From assembly GCA_029051085.1 (NCBI GenBank), contig JAIDLK010000023.1, positions 1 through 5,732 of the forward strand: a stretch of 5,732 bases of DNA, given 5' to 3'. The stretch is from Alphaproteobacteria bacterium (lineage in GTDB: Bacteria; Pseudomonadota; Alphaproteobacteria; Rs-D84). Below are positions 1 to 5,629 of this stretch, piece by piece. A program made the translations under genes and the position numbers. The notes beneath the pieces were generated by a model, which saw only the letters and a list, made by a program, of their open reading frames with translations, made no database searches and was not told where the DNA came from. The first letter of the stretch is position 1. The number at the start of each line of letters is the position of its first letter.

Positions 1-56
1 CATTATATGTTTTAATCATTTATTTGCAAGTCATATTTTCATATAATTTTTTGTTA

Positions 57-84
57 TTGCAAAATCTTGAAACTTATTTATAAT
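57..84 (+). promoter_or_regulatory. sigma70-type promoter of the tRNA-Gln gene
   Basis: A perfect TATAAT -10 box lies at 79-84. A TTGCAA -35-like box (4 of 6 matches to TTGACA) lies at 57-62, with a 16-bp spacer. The predicted start near position 91 is about six bases before the mature tRNA 5' end, which suits a short leader removed by RNase P. The surrounding 1-96 is very AT-rich. A second TATAAT at 42-47 has no well-spaced -35 box, and nothing else could be supported in this stretch. Confidence 0.7.
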
Positions 85-96
85 CGATGTTGTTTT

Positions 97-170
97 TGGG
101 GTGTCGTCTAATGGTAGGACAAGAGATTTTGGTTCTCTTTATCATGGTTCGAATCCGTGCGCCCCAACCA
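97..170 (+). tRNA. tRNA-Gln (anticodon UUG)
   Basis: The full cloverleaf can be folded by eye. The acceptor stem pairs 97-103 with 160-166, including one T-G wobble. The D stem pairs 106-108 with 118-120. The anticodon stem pairs 122-126 with 134-138. The seven-base loop TTTTGGT at 127-133 places TTG at 129-131, which reads CAA (and CAG by wobble) as glutamine. The T stem pairs 143-147 with 155-159 and the loop begins TTCGAAT. The discriminator is A167 and the CCA end (168-170) is encoded. The UGGGGUG acceptor is typical of bacterial tRNA-Gln. It stands alone with its own promoter and terminator. It lies just upstream of a phage-like gene, but no copy of its 3' end was found elsewhere in the window to suggest an attachment site. 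Confidence 0.96.
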
Positions 171-178
171 GGATAAAC

Positions 179-204
179 AAAGTCACCACACAGGTGACTT
201 TTTC
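179..204 (+). terminator. intrinsic terminator after tRNA-Gln
   Basis: AAAGTCACC (179-187) pairs perfectly with GGTGACTTT (193-201) around the loop ACACA, and the T-tract runs to 203. It starts nine bases after the tRNA CCA, so it most likely ends the single-tRNA transcript. Confidence 0.88.
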
Positions 205-297
205 TTTAGAATTCCAATATATGCGCAGAGTTCGAATGTTTAATTTTTAAATCTGCTAATTTTCGCCGACTTTCGAACTATTTTGATAAAAATCACA

Positions 298-326
298 TTG
301 ATTTTTTGGCGCTTTTATGATATAAT
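298..326 (+). promoter_or_regulatory. strong sigma70-type promoter upstream of the muramidase fusion gene
   Basis: TTGATT (298-303) and a perfect TATAAT (321-326) are separated by exactly 17 bp. This is the best promoter match in the window. Transcription would start around 332-334, giving a leader of about 84 bases before the ATG at 417. The spacer upstream (205-297) holds only an AGTTCGAA / TTCGAACT inverted repeat at 229-236 and 272-279, which might be an operator but is unproven. Confidence 0.75.
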
Positions 327-342
327 TCTATGGAAGTTGATG

Positions 343-364
343 CGGCGATTTGACGCCGTTTTTT
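343..364 (+). terminator. leader hairpin 1 with T-tract (attenuator candidate)
   Basis: CGGCG (343-347) pairs with CGCCG (354-358) around the loop ATTTGA, followed by TTTTTT (359-364). It has the form of an intrinsic terminator but lies only about ten bases after the predicted transcription start of the downstream gene, so it could act as an early attenuator. A seven-codon frame, MEVDAAI, starts at ATG 330 and has its TGA in this loop at 351-353. That ATG may lie too close to the -10 box to be transcribed. Confidence 0.5.
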
Positions 365-371
365 ATTTTCA

Positions 372-397
372 CCCTGTGCGCCGCACAGGGATTTTTA
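372..397 (+). terminator. leader hairpin 2 followed by a T-rich tract
   Basis: CCCTGTGC (372-379) pairs with GCACAGGG (383-390), an uninterrupted 8-bp stem with the loop GCC, followed by ATTTTTATTT. It sits about 15 bases before the ribosome binding site (AAGGGA, 406-411) of the muramidase fusion gene. It resembles a terminator, but it could instead protect the mRNA 5' end or shape translation. Its bases 379-385 (CGCCGCA) are also perfectly complementary to 341-347 (TGCGGCG) in hairpin 1, so a third, mutually exclusive fold is possible. Confidence 0.5.
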
Positions 398-416
398 TTT
401 AACCAAAGGGACCAAC

Positions 417-1601
417 ATGAAAATGCCGAATTTCTTGCGAGCGCTCATGACATCGCCCGCATATATGGATAAAAACAGTGCTGAATATGTCGCAGCAGAA
501 CAGTATCTAAAAATACTGTATCCGGGCAATGTCGCAACGGATGCATCTGGTCGTATGGCAGAGCCGGAATATGATATGACACTGGCCGAATTTTATAAAG
601 CCCAGGCAAAGTTAGATGCAGACCTGGAAGAAGCAATCCAAGACGCCAAAGACGAGTATATGGACGAAACAGGAGAAGAATTGTCTGACGATGCAATTGA
701 TATAGAGTTAGAAGAAACCATTGAGGTTAACGTTTTAATGCCTGCTGGCAACATAGAGATTAAACAACTAGAAGTTTATACCCTCGATTTGCCAGAAGAT
801 AATAACAATCCTGACAAACCCGAAAAGCTCCGTCGCATATGGCGATGGCATAGCGAGGATGAAGACAACACCTGTGACGAATGCACATCGCATGATGGTG
901 AAGTCTATGAATCTGAGGATGAGATTCCAGAAATCCCAGTACATCCAAATTGTCGCTGTTGGCTGACCGAAGAAGAAGTTGACCCATCGGGTCGCACCAT
1001 TAGCACAAAGCCATACAAACCAAAAGTTTCGGAAGTTAAAAATGAAGTAGGAAAGGATGCAAAAGAAATGACGAACGAACAGAAATTTAACCAAGCATAC
1101 GAGAAACTAAAAGAGCCAGAAGGCGGCTATACCAACGGAAAAAATCAAGTAAAAGACGAACCGACAAATATGGGAATCAAACAAAGCACATTGGATAACT
1201 ATGCAAAAAATCATCCGGACAAAGATTTGCCAACCGATGTAAAGGATTTACAAGCCGACCAGGCACGGGAAATTTACAAAGAATTGTATTGGGATAACAG
1301 TAAAATATCACAGATAGAAAACGCTCGAATCCGAAATGCTTTGTTCGATATGCGGGTAATGAGTGGCCCAACAATTCCGACAAAAACACTGCAGCAAACT
1401 TTAAATGAGCAAATTGGTGCAAATTTGCCAAAAACAGGATATCTTGGCGATCAGACAATCAAAGCAATAAACTCTATCCCGGAAAGCAAAGTTGGTGATT
1501 TTATGAATGCACTGATTGAAAATAGAATGCAATCATTACAACAAATGACAAACTGGCCGACCGCAAAGGGTGGATGGACCCGGCGGACAAACGCATATTA
1601 A
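417..1601 (+). CDS. phage-derived muramidase: MuF-like Cys/His motif joined to a GH108 lysozyme domain
   Basis: The 394-residue product has no signal peptide or membrane segment. The N-terminal part has an acidic, probably helical stretch at about 56-100. Residues 145-183 carry C153-x2-C156, an HDGEVY segment and then HPNCRC (176-181). This resembles the conserved end of Mu gpF / SPP1 gp7 minor head proteins (PF04233 type) and probably binds a metal. Residues 200-220 are a linker. Residues 221-310 match the GH108 N-acetylmuramidase family (PF05838), with the EGGY motif giving E235 as the likely catalytic acid, then TNMGI (250-254) and YWD (291-293). Residues 311-394 match the associated peptidoglycan-binding tail (PG_binding_3), including SGP, LQQTLN and a final GGW..R. 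The expected reaction is cleavage of the MurNAc-GlcNAc bond in peptidoglycan. The start is supported by AAGGGA five bases upstream. No holin or structural phage gene is visible nearby. Domain calls were made by eye: GH108 is firm, the MuF link is probable. Confidence 0.85.
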   Translation: MKMPNFLRALMTSPAYMDKNSAEYVAAEQYLKILYPGNVATDASGRMAEPEYDMTLAEFYKAQAKLDADLEEAIQDAKDEYMDETGEELSDDAIDIELEETIEVNVLMPAGNIEIKQLEVYTLDLPEDNNNPDKPEKLRRIWRWHSEDEDNTCDECTSHDGEVYESEDEIPEIPVHPNCRCWLTEEEVDPSGRTISTKPYKPKVSEVKNEVGKDAKEMTNEQKFNQAYEKLKEPEGGYTNGKNQVKDEPTNMGIKQSTLDNYAKNHPDKDLPTDVKDLQADQAREIYKELYWDNSKISQIENARIRNALFDMRVMSGPTIPTKTLQQTLNEQIGANLPKTGYLGDQTIKAINSIPESKVGDFMNALIENRMQSLQQMTNWPTAKGGWTRRTNAY

Positions 1602-2032
1602 TCCTGCTGGCGAAGCCATAATCCCTCAACAGTAGCGGACATTCCACAAAAGGCATGATAGGAGTCTGAATTTAGATATTTTGCATTCAGACTTCCATCT
1701 TGTAATAATTCAAATATTATTCCAACAGTAGCCAAATAATCCCAACCCTGTTTTTTATTATACATAGGATATTTATCTGTATAGATTACACTGATGTCAT
1801 TATTTAGTATCAATTTCCCTTCTACATCGCAAATATGCAAGTCATACCATGATTCTAATTTGAAATCGCACTCCATGTCATTGCAATTGGATATTTTCAT
1901 TTTTCCGCCAAAATACTGGTCTGCGCCATTCAATGTCCAAGCACCAATAATTCGGTGCAATACATTTTCATTTGCCATGATTGGCATTGGAAATAACAGA
2001 TATACTAACAATACACAAAATAAGTTCTTCAT
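1598..2032 (-). CDS. small secreted protein with four cysteines, unknown function
   Basis: I do not recognise a named family. From the chosen start the product is 144 residues. It has a short signal peptide (Lys2, hydrophobic 4-18, likely cleavage after MPIMA at about residue 20) and a mature domain of about 124 residues. The mature part alternates hydrophobic and polar residues as in a beta-sandwich or lipocalin-like fold. It has Cys at 50, 55, 68 and 129, enough for two disulfides, consistent with the periplasm. The ending FCGMSATVEGLWLRQ resembles the closing strand of small periplasmic beta proteins. An in-frame ATG at 2056 would add eight residues, but it lies between the -35 and -10 boxes of the likely promoter. 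The start at 2032 fits better and would be almost leaderless, with no Shine-Dalgarno site. The gene converges on the muramidase gene and overlaps its stop by four bases, which suggests but does not prove a link, for example as an inhibitor. Confidence 0.72.
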   Translation of the reverse strand: MKNLFCVLLVYLLFPMPIMANENVLHRIIGAWTLNGADQYFGGKMKISNCNDMECDFKLESWYDLHICDVEGKLILNNDISVIYTDKYPMYNKKQGWDYLATVGIIFELLQDGSLNAKYLNSDSYHAFCGMSATVEGLWLRQQD

Positions 2033-2041
2033 GTTGCACAT

Positions 2042-2069
2042 ATTAAACCACACCATGGCATATAGTCAA
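2042..2069 (-). promoter_or_regulatory. promoter of the small secreted protein gene
   Basis: On the minus strand TTGACT (2069-2064) and TTTAAT (2047-2042) each match five of six consensus bases and are 16 bp apart. The predicted start near 2035 is about three bases before the ATG at 2032, so the mRNA would be almost leaderless. This argues against the two upstream in-frame ATGs at 2056 and 2041. The adjacent spacer 2070-2114 shows nothing else. Confidence 0.6.
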
Positions 2070-2114
2070 TAATAACAACACCCACAAGATAAACAACATT
2101 GGATAACTAATACC

Positions 2115-2306
2115 CTAACTGGTTAATATATCTTTAACAGATTCAATTTCATCTCTCATTTTGATTAAATCAGTTCGAAAATTGCTAGTCAGGCACAACC
2201 AATAATTCAACCGGCCTTGTGCCGGTTGAATTATTGAGGCAATGCGCGGATTATAATTGTTTGTTTCACACCACCGACACTTAGCGCACCAGGCGCATTT
2301 TTTCAT
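2115..2306 (-). CDS. doubtful 63-codon Cys-rich frame
   Basis: This open frame starts inside the last codons of the coiled-coil gene (26-base overlap) and reads through the spacer. It begins MKKCAWCAKCRWCE, with Cys at 4, 7, 10 and 13 in a C-x2-C repeat that could bind a metal. It ends in a helix-like stretch, LIKMRDEIESVKDILTS. In between, residues encoded by 2200-2236 come from a perfect DNA palindrome, so that part of the protein may be a by-product of the inverted repeat. No Shine-Dalgarno site precedes the ATG. It could be a small translationally coupled protein, the remnant of a longer gene interrupted by the palindrome, or a chance open frame. The last is quite likely. Confidence 0.22.
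   Translation of the reverse strand: MKKCAWCAKCRWCETNNYNPRIASIIQPAQGRLNYWLCLTSNFRTDLIKMRDEIESVKDILTS
2200..2236. repeat. perfect 16-bp inverted repeat with 5-base loop
   Basis: CAATAATTCAACCGGC (2200-2215) and its exact complement (2221-2236) flank CTTGT. Neither strand has a T-tract after the stem, so it is not a standard intrinsic terminator. It lies about 44 bases after the stop of the coiled-coil gene in that gene's direction, so it would form in its mRNA 3' region. GGCACAA (2192-2198) can alternatively pair with TTGTGCC (2217-2223), which would compete with the main stem. Possible roles are an mRNA-stabilising 3' hairpin, a REP-like or other palindromic mobile repeat, or a cruciform or protein-binding site. 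Confidence 0.85.
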
Positions 2307-2826
2307 TTAATAAAGAATCTATAGCCAGCTGATATTTATCTATCTCGGCATGCATGATGCTGTCATGACGATTTTTTACACGCGTTTCAAAGCCGTCTAT
2401 CTTTTTCAGACGATGATTATAAATACTTATTTGACGGCAATTAAACTCATAAATTCCATGCAGAGAGCGCACCTCCGAATACTCTGAATACAGCATAAAT
2501 ACCATGGCGGATTGAGGAACAATAACAAATGCCGGCAACTTTTTGCGACGCACAATCTCGCACGCGCGTGCAATCAAATTTTCATTGTCACGACGCAATG
2601 TCGCAATTTCACGGGCATGGTCCGATACGTATCGATAATCAGAATTCCTGTTCAATGTTTTTTTTATACACTTTGCGCGCTCTGCACGCAGTTTATCTAT
2701 TTTTGCGCGAGCATTATGTATCTGAACATTGATATCATGTATATCGGCCGCGGATTGCGCACCGGCACCCACCATCGACATAACAAACATCGCAGTAGAC
2801 AGTAAAATCTTTCTTGTATCAATCAT
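2281..2826 (-). CDS. secreted coiled-coil protein of unknown function
   Basis: I do not recognise a family. The 181-residue product starts with a Sec signal peptide: Arg5 and Lys6, a hydrophobic core at 7-22, and likely cleavage after AGA (residue 23) or AQSA (residue 26). The mature part is almost entirely predicted helix rich in Lys, Arg, Glu and Asp. It has coiled-coil-like stretches at about 28-58, 68-95 and 125-180, broken by a hydrophobic, Pro-containing segment at 97-113. Cysteines are at 53, 89 and 130. No lipobox or catalytic motif is visible, so it is probably a soluble periplasmic structural or chaperone-like protein. The start at 2826 has no Shine-Dalgarno site, but a promoter ends only about ten bases upstream, suggesting an almost leaderless mRNA. 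A bidirectional terminator separates it from the autotransporter gene upstream, so the two are probably not one operon. Confidence 0.8.
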   Translation of the reverse strand: MIDTRKILLSTAMFVMSMVGAGAQSAADIHDINVQIHNARAKIDKLRAERAKCIKKTLNRNSDYRYVSDHAREIATLRRDNENLIARACEIVRRKKLPAFVIVPQSAMVFMLYSEYSEVRSLHGIYEFNCRQISIYNHRLKKIDGFETRVKNRHDSIMHAEIDKYQLAIDSLLNEKMRLVR

Positions 2827-2836
2827 AGCAAGTGGA

Positions 2837-2864
2837 ATAATATATCAGCCAATTACAATATCAA
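2837..2864 (-). promoter_or_regulatory. promoter of the secreted coiled-coil gene
   Basis: On the minus strand TTGATA (2864-2859) and TATTAT (2842-2837) each match five of six consensus bases, with a 16-bp spacer. The predicted start near 2830 leaves only three to five bases before the ATG at 2826. The -35 box lies immediately next to the terminator of the autotransporter gene. Confidence 0.6.
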
Positions 2865-2865
2865 C

Positions 2866-2893
2866 AAAAAACCGCCCCGAAAGGCGGTTTTTT
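2866..2893 (-). terminator. bidirectional intrinsic terminator after the autotransporter gene
   Basis: ACCGCC (2871-2876) pairs with GGCGGT (2883-2888) around a six-base loop. The stem is extended by A-T pairs between 2866-2870 and 2889-2893. On the minus strand the GC stem is followed by TTTTTT, starting about 14 bases after the autotransporter stop codon. The plus strand also has a run of nine T, so the site could work in both directions, though no plus-strand gene is seen to feed it. Confidence 0.88.
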
Positions 2894-2901
2894 TTTACGT
2901 C

Positions 2902-5544
2902 TTAGAATCGATATCGGCCATTTAGCATACCGGCATGGGACGTGTAATGTCCCCTTAATTCCAAATCATAGTGCAGACCAATCTCCATATGGCTATAAAC
3001 CATGCTTAATCCCGCGCCCATTTCTGCGCCAAAACGATTTAAGCGTTTGCCAGACAGCCCATAGGTTCCCGCCCCGGGAATTATTACATCGACACCGTCT
3101 ATTTGCGATACAACGTCATAATTTGCAGCCACACGCAGCTGGGGACGCAGTAAAAATGAATCAAACTTTGTAACATTTACCGAATATTTTGCACCGGCCG
3201 ACGCCGTTACAAAATCCGCATCGGTCATGGTTGCCGATAAATCCATATTGTTCCGGTACTTGCCCAAGTCCATGTGCATATAGCTTAAGCCGACCTCCGG
3301 CGTTATGCCGTTTGCCAGTTCATAGCCGACCTTGGTCTGAATACCATGTGAATTAACATCACGGTCGGCTGTTACCGGTCGGCCAAAGGCATAAGACTTA
3401 TAATCATATTCCGCCATGGTATAATGCGCCATTGCATTCACATACCACTGAGACGGCTTGTATTGACTGTATAAAAACAAAGTATTTGCCTCTATATCCG
3501 CATCATGGACCCGCATATCGGCATCCGCGCCATGAAAGGCATAGCCAGCACCAACCGTAAAGTCTTTGTTCACAATAATATCCAATCCGGCGGCAACACC
3601 AAGCATAGAATAATCGAATGCACTGCCGTTGTCTGTCTTGTTCAACATACCGTGGGCCCATGCATGCGAGACACCGTGTGTGATGTTCCCCAATTTGCGC
3701 CCCATATCGGCCAAGCGAATAGAAACTATGTTGCCTATGGAATTACGAATTCCGGTCGCAACCGATTGAACCAACGGGGTATTCTCAGGATTCAAAGCGG
3801 AGGCCGCATGTTCTATTGCCCCGGCATTACCACCGGCAAGCGTTTCCTGTACCATCAGCCCCAGGCCATTTAGTTTGTCGGAATCCGACTTAACCAAATT
3901 CAGAACCGTATTAGATGCAGCAGTCGACAGACCATTGTCCGCGGCAATCTCATCGGCAGATTTCAGGCCCGCACGAACCGTTGTTCCGCCGTTACGCCAA
4001 TCCAAATTATAAATAGACGAATCAATTCCCGCAAATGCGGCGCCACCAAATATATTGTATTCGCCTTCGTCTTTTATAATAAGCGACAAATTACCATTAC
4101 CTTCAAACACATCCGCGTTAAAAAGCGGAACTTCGTTATTCGCGCCGTCCAGCCACGCAATCAACGTACCGTCCAGATTAATTTTATTTACATCTATAAC
4201 GGCCTTGCCCATATTCAACGTTGCGGCCGCGGCGATATTTACCGTGGCATCATCGCCTAAAACATTGCTGTTTAACGTATTGTTTCCGCGGGTTATATTT
4301 AAAGTTTCATTGACTGTTATTTCGGCACCGTTAAATGTGGCATCCGCAACCACAGCCCGGTCAATCGTAATACCACGACCAGCCCCCAGGGTATTAACCG
4401 TTCCGTTATCGATTGTTAAATCATTCAAGCCAACATATTCCTGGCCCACATTTTCATCTGTCATGTCATCAGTAACCACCGTTGCATTCCAGACAGCGCC
4501 ATCTATTATATTCAAGCGAGAGGCGGTCACCTGCAACTTATCGTCCGATGGTTTTGCGCCGTTATATGCGCGCACAGTATTCCCGTTCCAATAAGATTCG
4601 GCACCCGCCAGTGTTACATTCACAAACGCATCTATCGCGGTTCCGGATGTCGGCTGGTCATACATGAAACGTATGTCGCCATTCATCTGCAGGGTGGCGG
4701 CGGCATCTGTGTTCACATTCACCGTCGCCCCACCGCGCGCAACAATTGCATCCTTGGCGGTGATTTTTGTATTACCTGTTACGTTTAATATTCCCTGGCT
4801 CATAGCGGCCAGTCCGGCAACCTTTGCATTGACATTTATTTCATCGGCGACCAAGTTGAATGTTGCAAAATTATCTCTTGCGGATGATGTGTTATTGGCC
4901 ACATGAATTGCCGCACTGTTGGAGGCATCCGTTGTAACATCAAATGTCTTGCCATGAATATTTAATTCTGCGCCGCCGCCCAGCACCTGAATCCCATTAC
5001 CGGCATCCGAATGTATTTTTATATTATCACCGGTGATATTTGCCTTGGCGCCAACCTGTACACTTATTCCAGTCGGGGTGGCTCTTGTTGCAGCCCCCTG
5101 GTTTATTATTTCTATATTGCGCGCATTTATTCTTGCAGTAGAATTATACAGGAATACACCGGCCGTCGGCGCAATAATTTGCAGACTTTCCGTTAAGCTG
5201 TTTCCAATGTATACCGTCCCCCCCAGCTGGGCCAATACGGCGTATCCCGCCTGAGATTCAATATAAATATCTTTTGTCGTTCTGTTTCCCAACAGTATGC
5301 CCGAGCCGGGATTTTGCGCGACAACACCGAATGCATCGCCACTGATGATACCAATATAATCTGTTGTCAAAACACCCGTTCCGCCATCCATAGACAGAAT
5401 CGATTCCGCAATACACCCATCCGGATACAGTTCATTTAAATTGGTATTTTCTGTTATATAAAATGCCCGGGCAGGCAAAACTATCAGCGCCGGCAAAACC
5501 GAACAAACTTTCAATAAATTCCCAAAACTTTTTATATCAAACAT
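2902..5544 (-). CDS. type V autotransporter with beta-helical passenger
   Basis: The 880-residue product has the classical autotransporter order. A signal peptide covers 1-27 (hydrophobic core 13-23, likely cleavage after LPARA). The passenger, about 28-525, is rich in Gly, Asn, Thr and Ala. It has irregular repeats of about 25-35 residues of the form I-x-V-x2-GA-x2-NI-x-G, as expected for a right-handed beta-helix. A helical linker follows at about 527-620, with an amphipathic stretch near 598-612 that would sit in the barrel pore. The barrel occupies about 629-880, opening with WAHGM and closing with the outer-membrane signature Tyr-Arg-Phe. The barrel should insert through the BAM complex and place the passenger on the cell surface. 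No serine-protease GDSGS motif, lipase motif or RGD is visible, so an adhesin or surface antigen is more likely than an enzyme. An upstream in-frame ATG at 5583 is rejected because the ATG at 5544 has GGAGGG at proper spacing. Confidence 0.93.
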   Translation of the reverse strand: MFDIKSFGNLLKVCSVLPALIVLPARAFYITENTNLNELYPDGCIAESILSMDGGTGVLTTDYIGIISGDAFGVVAQNPGSGILLGNRTTKDIYIESQAGYAVLAQLGGTVYIGNSLTESLQIIAPTAGVFLYNSTARINARNIEIINQGAATRATPTGISVQVGAKANITGDNIKIHSDAGNGIQVLGGGAELNIHGKTFDVTTDASNSAAIHVANNTSSARDNFATFNLVADEINVNAKVAGLAAMSQGILNVTGNTKITAKDAIVARGGATVNVNTDAAATLQMNGDIRFMYDQPTSGTAIDAFVNVTLAGAESYWNGNTVRAYNGAKPSDDKLQVTASRLNIIDGAVWNATVVTDDMTDENVGQEYVGLNDLTIDNGTVNTLGAGRGITIDRAVVADATFNGAEITVNETLNITRGNNTLNSNVLGDDATVNIAAAATLNMGKAVIDVNKINLDGTLIAWLDGANNEVPLFNADVFEGNGNLSLIIKDEGEYNIFGGAAFAGIDSSIYNLDWRNGGTTVRAGLKSADEIAADNGLSTAASNTVLNLVKSDSDKLNGLGLMVQETLAGGNAGAIEHAASALNPENTPLVQSVATGIRNSIGNIVSIRLADMGRKLGNITHGVSHAWAHGMLNKTDNGSAFDYSMLGVAAGLDIIVNKDFTVGAGYAFHGADADMRVHDADIEANTLFLYSQYKPSQWYVNAMAHYTMAEYDYKSYAFGRPVTADRDVNSHGIQTKVGYELANGITPEVGLSYMHMDLGKYRNNMDLSATMTDADFVTASAGAKYSVNVTKFDSFLLRPQLRVAANYDVVSQIDGVDVIIPGAGTYGLSGKRLNRFGAEMGAGLSMVYSHMEIGLHYDLELRGHYTSHAGMLNGRYRF

Positions 5545-5548
5545 ACGG

Positions 5549-5554
5549 CCCTCC
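5549..5554 (-). promoter_or_regulatory. ribosome binding site deciding the autotransporter start
   Basis: On the minus strand GGAGGG lies four bases before the ATG at 5544 and is the clearest Shine-Dalgarno site in the window. It favours this start over the in-frame ATGs at 5583 and 5556. The signal peptide also begins correctly only from here. Confidence 0.8.
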
Positions 5555-5571
5555 ATGCAGCTATATATTTG

Positions 5572-5580
5572 TGTATAGCA
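5572..5580 (-). promoter_or_regulatory. extended -10 promoter of the autotransporter gene
   Basis: On the minus strand TGCTATACA combines a TATACA -10 box (5577-5572, five of six matches) with the TGn extension. No convincing -35 box is found 16-18 bp upstream. Transcription would start near 5566 and give a leader of about 22 bases containing the GGAGGG site. Confidence 0.5.
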
Positions 5581-5629
5581 CATACTTGTTTATTAGCCTA
5601 GGATAAAATTCATAAATTGTTGTTGAAAG

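Noticed and set aside
97..170. tRNA-Gln 3' end as an integration site for a prophage carrying the muramidase gene
   Set aside because: No second copy of the tRNA 3' end and no integrase gene were found in the window. GTTCGAAT recurs at 230-237, but eight bases containing the common TTCGAA are not enough.
768..1094. Minus-strand hydrophobic open frames opposite the muramidase fusion gene
   Set aside because: They are complementary to the acidic, Glu/Asp-rich coding region, which reads as Phe/Leu/Ile-rich on the other strand. There are no start signals and no family resemblance.
1602..1625. TGGC-GAA-GCCA hairpin just after the muramidase stop as a terminator
   Set aside because: The stem is only four base pairs, no T-tract follows, and the bases code for the end of the convergent gene.
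2200..2236. The long hairpin as an intrinsic terminator of the coiled-coil gene
   Set aside because: There is no run of T after the stem on either strand, so it is listed as an inverted repeat instead.
3505..3873. Antisense open frame of 122 codons on the plus strand
   Set aside because: It overlaps the linker and barrel region of the autotransporter, which is clearly coding on the other strand, and shows no protein-like features of its own.
4055..4594. Long antisense open frame on the plus strand inside the autotransporter gene
   Set aside because: It lies wholly opposite the passenger coding region, whose codon composition keeps the antisense frame open. There is no ribosome binding site or domain, and its biased composition (Ser, Pro, Ala, Val) is that of a shadow frame.
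5570..5582. TGTG-TATAG-CACA near-palindrome over the autotransporter -10 box as an operator
   Set aside because: The arms are only four bases long and overlap the promoter element, so they could easily arise by chance.
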